A stretch of DNA of 64,000 bases, from assembly GCF_021462225.1 (NCBI RefSeq), contig NC_061813.1, forward strand, positions 21,662,442 through 21,726,441, written 5' to 3'. The notes under the pieces are model-generated. The model was given only the letters and a program-made list of their open reading frames with translations, did no database searches and was not told the origin of the DNA. The stretch is from Girardinichthys multiradiatus. Its lineage: Eukaryota; Chordata; Actinopteri; Cyprinodontiformes; Goodeidae. The translations under genes were made by a program, and so were the position numbers. Shown piece by piece: positions 22,501-34,500 of the stretch (position 1 is the stretch's first letter; every line of letters starts with the position of its first letter).

Positions 22501-25500
22501 CAACCTGTGAACTTCTCTGTGACGTCATCATGCAGGACTTTCCAGCAGAGATCTTCCTGCAAAGGCCTGGAACTGTTAAGGTTTGCATTATCATGTCTAA
22601 ATACTTATATTTGTGTAACAAAACAATGATTTGCAAAAGTATTCATGCACCTTAAACTTCTTAATATTTTGGTCAAATTGCATCTAGAAATGCTAATGTA
22701 TTTTGAGGGATTTTATGAGATAGACTCAGATTTTATGTGAATCTCAGTGGAAATCCAGCTGTTTTATGAAGGTTTCTAAGAGAACATAGTGAATAAACAA
22801 TAACACGAAGATCAGGGAACACAGCAGACAGATCAGGGATAAAGTTGTGGAGAAGTTCAAGGCAGGCAAGCTCTGAACATCTCACTGGGCTCCTTTCAAT
22901 CCATCATCCGAAAAGGAAATGGGCATTGCTAAAATTAAAATCTAAAACACAGTAAAATGTGGTGAAAAAGACAGTGTAAATGTCGCTGTCACACAAAGAC
23001 ATACACATATATGTATACAGTGCTGTTTTTGCTTTTTTGTCACATTTAAATGCTTCAGATATAAAACAAATTTTAACACTGGATGATGATAACCTGAGTA
23101 AACAGTTTTGCAATCATGATTTCATTCAGTAATGGAGAAAAGCTATGCTGACCAACCGGTCCTACGTAGTACAGACTTTGGATAGGTCACTCCAGATATT
23201 TATTTTGTCTTTTGTTTTTATCGTTTAGAGGTGGCTTTGCTGCTATGCTTTGAATTATTGTCCTGCTGAAGAACAAATGTGTGATTGGGCTTAAGGTCCT
23301 GTAATGATAGCTGGACATAATCCTGATTATCCTGCAGAATGTTCTGATAGGGTGCAAAGTGTATGATTCCATCAGTTATGGCAAGTTGGCCAGGTGTTGA
23401 GGGAACAAAGCAGCCCCAAACCATCACAGTGCCACCACCATATTTGACTGTCAGTATCATGGTCTGTTTCTGAAATACTTTGTGTTAGTTTTAGTTTAGA
23501 TGTAACGTGACATACACCATCAAAAAAGTTCCACTTTTGTGTCGTCGGCCCACAGACTGTTATCCCAAAAGTCTTGGGGATCATCAAGATGTTTTTGTTT
23601 TTTTTTAAATGTCAGATGGGCCCTTAGGCTGTTTTGGTTCTGCAGTGGTTTTGGACTTGGAACTCTCCCATGGAGAGTCTCTCTTTCTTATTGTTAAATC
23701 ATAAACTCTGACTTTACCTGACACAAGTGATGTCTGCAGAGCTTTAGATGTTATTCTGGGTTGTTTTGTGACCTCCTGGAAAAGTGGTGATGAACTCTTG
23801 GAATAATTTTGGTTTACTGGCCTTTCTTGGGAGAGTTTACCACTGCTGTGTTTGTGGATTATGGCTCTCGCTTTGGTTTACTGGTGTCCCACAGTCTTAG
23901 AAGTAGCTTTGTATCATTTCTAGACAGGTAGAACAAAAGACTTTGTTTTTCTAATGTTTTGAACTTTTATAGATTAGTTGCTTTTCAAGATGTTTCAGCT
24001 GTCAGCTGAGGTTGCATTTAAATTATTTGTTAAATCTGTAGGTCAGGTAATAATCAAGCTTGGGTTTGGTTTGTGAAATTGAGCTAAGCTTTCTAAGAAA
24101 TATACTTTAAGCACAGTTTATTTATTATTTAATAAGGCGGATAATTACTTTTTCCCATAGGGTCAGGTCACCTTTTTCCCCTAATGAATCATCATTTAAA
24201 AAACTGCTTTTTGTATTTACTCAGGTTATCTATATCCAATATTAACATTTGTTTGATGACCCACAACTTGTAAGTGTGACAAAAAACAAAAACAGAAGAA
24301 ATGTGTAAAGGGGCAAGCACTTTTTTATGGCTCTGTATGCATGTATAGGCCTGGAAAAGTTCCAATCAAGATTAAAGCGGGTAATTAATTAAAAGGAAAT
24401 ATCTGTGTTTAGTAGTCCAAGTGCAATATAATTAAAAAGGGGAAAAAAATCAAAACAAGGTAAAAGAGAAATATATAGGTCCCAAAAAGAAGTATAGTGA
24501 AATTTAAAGCCATTTTCTGTCTGCATGCAGCATCCTATGATTGTCAGAACATTAACATTCTAAATAAACCTGAACACAACATTCCCTTAGTGTGACATGG
24601 TGGTGGCCGCATCATGCAGTGGGGTGCTTCTCTGAGAAGCTGGTCAGTGTGGATGAAGATGAAAAGGAGTTGTATAAAAACGAATTTGGTGTATAAAAAA
24701 TAACAATTTATATATACTTTAATGTATTTGATTTTGTTAGTAGAAACTTGGATTGCTCTTAAATACCATAAGAATAGTCTTTACTTAAAACCACTTGAAC
24801 AGAAAACCAAAGCAACATATGAACACACTGGAGAAGAAATGCAAAGACTTTTTGTTCTTTTTTTTGCTGCCTGTATCGTGCTCCTCTTCAGCCTCATCAC
24901 ATTAGTTTTGTTAAGTGAACAGATTCCTATTAGATTTCTCTGATTGTTGCTTAACTGTAAAAATAAAAACTATAGTTTTCTTGTGGAAAACATCAGTTTT
25001 TAGATGTGGTGTCCTTGATCCTGTTGGAGGTTGTTGAGTTGCAGTTTTCTTGAGGTTTCCTTTTTTTGTGGGTTCTAGATTGCTGTAAGGATACAGCTTG
25101 GCTACAATGTACCGCTTGGAGGATGTGAAAGCTAGTGCTTCTGGGACATTCTGCTGGTTTACTTTTGTCAAGAAACAGTCAATCACACTTTGAATAGATG
25201 CTGACTTTTTGGACTCAGGTTTTATTTAAGATGTGTCAACGAGGGATGCCACAATCCTTAAATCTTTTGTCTGCGACAAGTTCAGACTTTCTGCATTGAC
25301 AGATACAATATCTCTCAAAAAGTAAGTACACCCCTCGCATATTTGGAAATATTCTATCAGCGATGGGTACCGAATTCGGTACTTTTATAGGTACCGACCA
25401 AATTCCGTCGGTACCACCAAGTACCAATTCACGTAAAATCAAACGGTACCATGTTTCGGTACCTAACCGCATCATTGTGACACTGATTTTGTGACATGAA

Positions 25501-28500
25501 CACAGCATAGCGCCCACAGGAGTGTATTGACGTCAGTAGCCGCTGGTACCGTCAACAAAGCATGGCTGATTGGGTTTTTATATATTCAGTCAAGTTTATA
25601 TATTGAGAAATAAATATGTTAAATTGAGAAACTTAAAGACTTTATTATTAAACATGTTAACATTTATTACCACACAAACAAACACAGAAATACTGAAAAT
25701 TGGTACTGTTGAGTACCGATTCCCAGGTATCAGTTAATATTTGAAAGGTACCCATCCCTATATTCTATTTATTATATGTTTTCATGAGACCACATTGAAG
25801 AAATGGCACTTTGATACAATGTAAAGTACTACAGCTTGTTTACAGTAAATCTGCTGTCCCCTCAAAATACCTTAATACATCCATTAATGTCTAAACCGCT
25901 GGCAACAAAAGTGAGTACACCCCTAAGTCAAAATGTCTAAAATGGGTCCCATTAGCCTTTTTCCCTCCCCATGTCATGTGACTCATTAGTGTTAAAAGGT
26001 CTCAGATGTGAATGGGGAGCAGGTGCTTTAAATTTTGCGTTATCGTATCACAGTGATCATACTGGTCACTGGAAGTTCAACATGGCGCCTCATGACAAAG
26101 GACTCTCTGAGGCTATGAGAGATTGCCAACACCCTGAAACTGAGCGGCAGCACTGTGGTCAAGACCATACAGCGCTTCAATAGGACAGGGTCCCTCGCCA
26201 TGGTCGAGCAAAGAAGTTTAGTGCATGTGCTCAGTGTCATCCAGAGGTTGTCTTTGGTAAAAAGACGTACGAGTACTGGGGGGGGGGGGGGGGGGGGGGG
26301 GCATTGCTCAGACCACGCTGCATCAAATTGGTCTGCATGGCTGTGGCTCCAGAAGGAGGCCTCTTTCAAAGCCCGCAAACAGTTTGCTGAAGACAAGCGG
26401 ACTAAGGGCATGGATTACTGGAAACGTGTCTTGTGGTCTGATGAGATCAAGATAAACTTATTTGGTTCAGATGGTGTCAAGCATGTGTGGTGGCAATCAG
26501 ATGAGGAGTACAAAGACAAGCGTGCCGACTACAGGCATCTTTAAACAGAAGGTGGAGGAGCACATCCACCAGCTCCATGATGTCGTCATGGTGGAGTGAA
26601 AGAGGATTTCAGTGGCAACCTGCCAAGCCCTAGTGAACTCCATGCCCAAGAGACTTGAGGCAGTGCTGGAAGATAATAGGGGCCACACAAAATATTGACA
26701 CTCTTGGCATAGTTTGGATGTTTTATTTTTGCACTAACTGTTGTTGCCAGCGGTTTCGACATTAATGATTGTGTGTTGACTTTTTTTGAGGGGACAGCAA
26801 ACTTACACTATTATACAAGCTGTACACAGACTACTTTTTTACTTTACAAGTGTGGTATCTTCAGTGTTGTCCCATGAAAAGATATAATAAAGTATTTACA
26901 ATAATATGAGGGGTGAGATGCTGGACCTTGTTTTTTATCTGTTAAGATTAGCTGTGTTTATGTCAAAGATTGAGAAGTATAGATCCCAGCTTTGGCAGCA
27001 TCAAAGTGACCTTGTTAACTAGGCCTTTGTCTGAGTGTTTGAGAAAATATTATTTAGCCCCAATGAGCAACTATCAGCATTGCAATTTGTTTAATAAAGT
27101 GGAGCTTAAAACTGCATTGGTCTCTGGGCAGTATTAGCACACTGTCACCCAGCAGTCTCATGTTCAGAGGAAAACATTGCTGGAAAGTACTTCTTGTTGT
27201 GTTGCTTTAGTTCCTCTCCTTCTGAGTCCTCAGTTATGTTAAGGAAAAAGAACCAACTTAAACTTAGACACATGTCTCCATTAGAAACAGATTGCAGGAA
27301 ATTAGAACTTTGAACAAATTACTGCTTCAGTAATTCAATTCCTGTTGCCCTTTTTGTTTATTGATTCTTACTCCCTGTTCTCTTTGATTGTCTGGGTCAA
27401 GTATTTGTACTTAAAGGCATTTATTGTTACTATATGGAAAATATATGCTGAATCAAATCAATAAATGAATAGATTAGACATTATTTATGTTACCCAGCTG
27501 TAAAGTATGACGACAACTGAAATCCTCTTCTTTTTTTCAGAACCTTTTGTTACTGCTCAGGCTGGGTTCAGGTAAAGGTGAGGTCAGCTACCACCACTCA
27601 TCTGCCCTGTCCTGCCTGCGGCAGCTTTGTGTGGGACTGAAGAGGAGACTGCGCTTCCATCAGGATCCAGGCTTCTACTCAGCAAAGCAGGGTAAAATGT
27701 CTCATTAACCCATCAGTTTATGTACCCCCCACCATGTCGCCTAAATGAGACATTTCAAAAAAAAAGGTTGCTGTTTTCTCAATCTTTACCTTTTGCTGAA
27801 TTTCACTTAGGTGAAAGAAAAAGCTGCATTCAGAAGTTTACCTACACTCTTCCAAAAACATGGGGCTTTGATTTATTTAATTGATTTCTCTTTTTTTTTT
27901 TTTTTTTACCAACACGAGCTTTAACTTGAATGTTTTATAAAAGCAAGAATTGGCAATGCAATTTTTACCTGTTGTGGATGTTCCCTAATCCACACTGGGT
28001 CACAGTTATACATTCAGGCTTAAATATTGATATACATACACCCTCACTTATATCTCATTAAATGTCCCTTTACAAGTTTCACCCTGATCACATGGTTTAC
28101 GTCTTGGGAGAGTTGGTCAAGTTTAAAGTGGCTGGCTTTACTGGCACAGGGATGGAGTTTATGTATAGTCTTTGTGCAAATTTTGGAGAATGTGCTTGTT
28201 TCTTGATCGGTACACTCTCAGTCCGTGGCAGGATAAATCCTAACTTCACTGTGGACATAGTCACAGGTTGTGAGTATATATAATGAATGCTGTCAAAACA
28301 AATGCTTTTAATGCTGGCACAAAGAAACTGCCAGTTGCACTCAATCATGACGAACAGCAAGGAGAAAATGGCTTAAAATTGGCAGGTTAACACAATGTAG
28401 AACCGTCAGCATCACCTATTGAAAGGTTTTGGTGAATTTATGTATGTATATGACTTTTATTAACTCTCAGTGGATAAGAGACAATACAAACATGTTAGAC

Positions 28501-31500
28501 TTGTTTAAAAAAAAAAAACATTGATTTTGTATGATCATTGAAAAAAAACAAACATTTGCAGTAAATCTTAAAAAAACTAAAATTAATATATTATTCGTGC
28601 CCAGGGCGAGTATATTTGTGGTCAGTAAACCTCTGACCACAAATATACATGCTATTTAGTAGGACATGTTTTTATATTGGTACATTTAGCCAGTATGCAT
28701 TTGGACAAAAAGCAGGTATCAAACAAATATTAATGTCTAATTTCTCTGTAACTGTTCAGATCCAGTGTCCCAGAACTCGTCCTTCTCTCACACCCAGGAG
28801 GTCAGGGGGAACCAGCATTCACAGGCCTCTTCTCCTGCGGCTGAATGCTCTTCGCGGCCCTCTGTGGTGGGTCGCACAGGCCAGAGAGCCAGGGGAGATG
28901 GTCAGGATGGAGATGCAGCCTCTGACAGGTGTGTAAAACAATTTTTGCATAACTGCTCTTGTTGTTTAATGCATTGTTTTTGGGAAATGTACTTTGATTG
29001 GTTTCTGTGAAACTACTGAATGTCATACAGCAATTAGGCAAGTAAGTGTATCTGTATAGCACCATTCATACACATGGTAATTCAAAATGCTTTGCAAAGA
29101 ATTAAGGAAAAGGAGATTAAGAGAATTACATTGAAAATACAAAATACATTAAAGCACTGGTTTCACATTACATAAAAAAAGGATTTGAATTTAAAATGAA
29201 TTAAAAAAAACTCAGACTTGATAGAGATTACCTTTATGGAGATGCTGTACCCAACAGTCATGTTGTTAGTTTGGATTTAAAACCGCCAACGGTTTCTGCA
29301 CATCATAGTCTTTCAGGCACTTACTCGCATACTGAGCAGCACAGAAACTGAACACTGCCTTCCTGCGTTTAGTTCTGGTCCTGGGAGCTCTGAATGAGCA
29401 GGTCTCTGGTTACCCGAGTTGTCCACTTGGGGATCTTCGCCTCACCAGCAACTCTTTAATTTATTTAGGCACTCGACCATTTAATGTTTTATCAATACGA
29501 TTTTAAAATGTATCCCTTTACAAACGGGAACATAATATTAAGTTAAGGGTACCATCATTTTTGTCCAGGCCTGTTTCATGAGTTTATTGTTTTAAATAAT
29601 TGTGTTGAAGCACGTTTTAAAAGCAATGTTTATTTTCATAGAATTTTTATTCATTATAACCTTTGTCAGATTCAAGTTATTTCTGTGACCATTGTGGGTT
29701 TTTCTTTTGTTAACCGAGGGGTACCAACAATTTTGTCCACGTGTGTATGTCATCAGAAGAAATACTATAAGATATGTTGTAGTACTTGACAATCTGAGCT
29801 AGGGGAATCTAACCGAGGTTGAATAAAAGTGGTCTAAGAATTGAGCCTTGAAGAACCCCACATGTGATCCTAATTTGGTCAGTTTTATAATTAACAATTG
29901 AAACAAAGTAGTCAAAGTAACCTGCCAATCGGGATGATAGATTTTAGAACTCAATTATTTCTGATAAAAAGATCCTTATGTTTGTGACTTTTCAGCCCTT
30001 TTTATGCATCTATGATAATAATTAAAATTGTCTAGTGAGGCTCAAAATATTTTCTGCCTCTAACATTATCAGCGATTAAAGCCCTCTAAGAGTTTGTTTT
30101 TATTCCAGTTAAGACACATTCTGTTGCACGATCCATCTTTTAGTTCTTTAATTTGGATGGTCTGACGTGATATTAAAGATTATTTCTGTGATTCATCCAG
30201 TGGCAGCTCACACAGGGGTTGGGCAACAGTCCAGGCCCCCGAACAGACGTCCCGTACCCCTGCAGATGCAGCTCACATGGAGCTTCTGGACCTGAGCGTG
30301 AAAGATGTACTGGAGCTTCAGTTGCAGCAGCTCAGCGTGGCCCAGTTTGCTGTTGCCACCATGCAGCATGCTATACCTCTGCTGAAGACAGGTGGGAGTC
30401 TGTTATCTTTTATTTTTTGGTCTTTGCTGTGTCTGTTTTTTTGCTTTCTTCTCTGATTGAAAAAACTTGAAATACTGTAAATATCCCCAGTCCTGCTTCC
30501 CTACATCAACTAGATTCTATCCAGTGTTATTTGATCTTGTCAAAAATAAAAATCCCTTCCTCTGCTTTTGTTCTACTTCTCTCCTCCTCTCAGAAGCTTT
30601 GCATGCGTTCCACCGTGTTCTGGAGCTGTTGTGTGATGCTCTCCTCCTGCTCAGGGAGAGTGTTTGCGAGCTGGTCTGGGACGATCTCAGCCTGGTGGGG
30701 ATGGAGCTGGCAAGTCAACACAACTCATGACAGCCTCTTATGTAGATGAATGGATACACTTCACTGAAATGGGGAGCTGGCTCGGCCACCAGACAGTTTG
30801 TCACAGACACACAAGCATACGGTGCTCAACTGTCAAGGAGAACTGTGGGCATGCGAGGGAGCTGAATGAATTATACTCAGTTGCAAAGAGCTACCTACAC
30901 GTACATGCAAGCTTATTGTCTGCAGCCCCTGGGTTAATCAAACATCATAACTGCTGGGTTAGTAAATGTCTTCATTCATTATGTATGTAAAGTCAAAACA
31001 ATAGATCGCTTAAACAGGTTTGTGCCTTTTAACAGCACAGGATTATTTATTATATTCCCTGGCAGCTTTTCGAGTATGGTCTCTGCTTTGGGATTTACGC
31101 ACTTGTCAAGCCGGGGCCCCTGCGGCCCTCTGCTGTTTAATACATGCTCAGCGTCGTGCAACCTAAGAACTATTTTGTTATCTTTATGTGGGGAGCAGCT
31201 TTTGTTTGCCAGACCCCTCCGTTTTCCTGTGAGATTGAGCTGAACCAAGCAATGCACAGGACATGTACTGCCCCCTGCTGGTGTATCTCCTCTATTGTTC
31301 CATGTCTAAATCCAGAACAAAGTGACTGAGAATAGATTGTTCCAATTTATTCATACCGGGATAGGGCGGATCTGTATCTCGTCCCAAAATAACCCTGAAA
31401 TCTGATTACATTCAATTCCTCAACCGCTAAAATGAACAATTTTTCTCCTGGCTCCTAGCCAAGCTGTGTTTGAGTCTGAAAAAAGGTGCTCAGTGTGGGT

Positions 31501-34500
31501 ACACTTCTATGTGCTGCTGTGTGTTTGTTGCCTGGGTGCTTTTATCTACTTTTCTGTCAGTTCATGATTTGGTTTACATTTCTCTCTGTTTATTTTAGAA
31601 GGAGAATCTGCAAGCCTGTATGGAGCAACTGGGGGATATACTCAGCTTTCACCAGAGCCATTCGGCAGATGTTCCTCACAGTTCTCTGGTTAACCATAGA
31701 ATGGCCTACATAGGGACTGCGATATTTACCATCAAACTCTTACAGGCAATCCTCCCTCCAGAGAAGGTGTGTACAGTGGCTTGCCAGTTGCCAAGTATTC
31801 ATGTTCATGTTACAACTACACACTTTAGTGCATTTTAATAGGAATTTATGCAATAGATCAATATAAAACATCACCTAATTTTGAGGTGGGAGGAAAATGA
31901 TACGTGGCTTAAAAATTGTTTTTCAATAAACAATCTTAAAAGTGTGGCATGTGTTTGGATTAACCCCTCTATACGCAGATATTCCTCAATAAAATCCCAT
32001 ACAACTAGCTGACCTCAGAAGTCACCTGATTACAGTCATTAAGACGGGCGAGGAGAGCATTCATCAGGAAAGCAGCCAAGAAGCTCGTGGTAACTCGGAA
32101 AGAGCTGCAGAGGTTCTAAGCTAAATTCTAAAAATCATTCTGTTGACAGGACTATTTCTTGCCATTAGCAGTCCACCAATGTGACCTTTATGGAATAGTG
32201 GCAACAATAATTTTGCCACAAGTCATTTAGGGGACACGGCAAATGAGACCAAAATAGAACTTTATGGCATAAATGGAAAGTACTGTGTGTTGCAGATAAG
32301 TTCTATTGCACCTCATCCGCGCCATCCCCGGAATGAAGCGTGGTGGTGGAAGCATCATGCTGTGGGACAGGGAAACTGGTTGGAATTGATGAAATATGAA
32401 TATAGTTAATTACAGGGCGATCCTGGAAGGAAAGAGACTTAAATCTTTAGATGCTGCTAACGATGCAAGTCTGTGGCAGAGGTTCATCTTTATGCAAACC
32501 TAAAACTTTCAGCCTGACCTGCAACAGAATGGTTCAGATCAAAGCATATCATGTGCTAGAATGGCCCAGTAAAGGCCAGACCTAAATCCATTTCCATTGA
32601 ATTTCTCTGCACTATTTTGTCTTGGTTTGTTACACAAGGTTCCAATAAAAGTAAGTTTCTGGCTGTAACTGATGGTGACTAAATATGAAAAAAAGGATGT
32701 GATTGTGCAACCAAGTCATCAGTTCATTGCAGTTTCAGTCTAAAAGTTATTATTTCTCTGAACTCTGAACAGGCTGGTGAAAATCTCCCTGAAAGAACAG
32801 CAGCTGCCATTTTCCATTTATGTTTGGACTCCTCACTGGGAAGTTTATTACCCAGCATGCAAGAGACAGCTGTGGCCTACTTGGAGCAGGTGAACTCAGA
32901 CAGCCACGACATCTACAGGAGGGTGAACAGAGCTGCGCTTTGGATGGAATCAACTTGCAACTTCGTAAAGGAGGCACAAGCTGAAGTATGAGTTGTAGGA
33001 CACATAACCTCAAAATAGTAATGTTTTATAGAAATATAGCTTGCAATTATGGAGGCATCTCTTAAGCCTGTGATTGATCATTTCTTTCTTTCTAAAGGGT
33101 GAAAGGAACTGGTTGGACCTACTGGAACTTGCAGACCAAGCCATAGATGGTCTTCCATTTCATCAGCATCTACCCATCATCAAGGAATGTGTACACATGT
33201 GCTCTTACTTGTAAGCCAAGAATCTGTTTGTTTAAAAGTAAATTCCTTCGGACTTTGTATAAAATGCTTTAAAATCGTTTGACTTTCCCTGATGAGGTGG
33301 AAGTTTGACCAGCCCAGCCCCCTCCTCCAGACTGAGAGTCAGAAACTCTTCCTCAAGCTGCTGTCCCATCCCTCACCGCCTGTCAAAACGGAAACATATG
33401 AGTGTACTTTAAACCTGGTCAAGGTCAGAGCATGATGTTTTACAGATAGCTGTTGTTTAAATGAGCATACAGGGTCATGACTGACACATATCAGTCAGAT
33501 TTTGCCTAAAATGGGAGCTGCCATATGGATCTTCGACACCTAAGTAAAATGGTGACAAATGAGGTACAGCTCTTTGATAGCATGCTATAAAAACCCTGCT
33601 TGACATTTTGAATCAGCCTCTCTTTTCATTTTACCAATCAGAGTCTAGAAATGAGAGTGAATTGTATTTTATGAACGTGAGCTCAAGCGAGATTATGATG
33701 TGATTACATATACCCCTAGGACTGCCTTGGCATCCAGAATCTGTCAAGAGAGAAAGCAGCAGCATCAGCGGCTGTTAACTTCCTTCTCCACCACAAGGTT
33801 CTGTATGAAATAAGTGCTTTTGGACTGCAGGACTCTGCAGAAAAGGTATTTGCATCTATTTTTGGGGTTTATATCTTAGATTTGTAGATGTGGGAAAGTT
33901 TTTACAGTTTTTGTTCCCTTGTTCAAGTATTTATACGCCTTAAGCTTTTCCACTTTTTGTCATGTTGCCACCACATTCTTAAATGTTTTTATATTGGATT
34001 TTATGTGATAGTTTAGCACAGTCTGGCCAAAGAATTGTCAAGTGGAAGGAAAAATAATAGTATTTAAAAATCGATACTTTGTTGAACACCTTTGTTGATG
34101 TAGTCCCACTTTGTAGTTTTTAAAGTCCTGTCTCGGACTGTGATACATGCACCACTGGCGGTATTTGGATGCTCTGTGGTAATGCTCTTATGAAAATATT
34201 AGAGAATTTGTAAATTTCAAGTTAGCACAATCATCTGGCTCACCCTCAAAGTCAGGTTTTTAATTTGTGACGTGACTGGTTTTAGGGTTAGGGTTTTTAA
34301 AAAGCAGTAAAATTTTCAGTATGATAAACTTAAACTTAAATATTCATCTGTTTCATTAAAGCAATGACTTGCTAAGCACTGTGCAACATTTCTTTGTGAA
34401 CATATACTTTAGCATTTCAATCCATAGAGTCCTGAAAAAATAAGCTGTCGCCTTGCTATGTGTAGCTAACCTGGTCATAAAAATGACCAATTCCCACTTT

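Noticed and set aside
26155..26544. Protein with a polyglycine run
   Set aside because: The run is a 22-base G homopolymer inside broken Tc1 transposase DNA. It is not a host gene.
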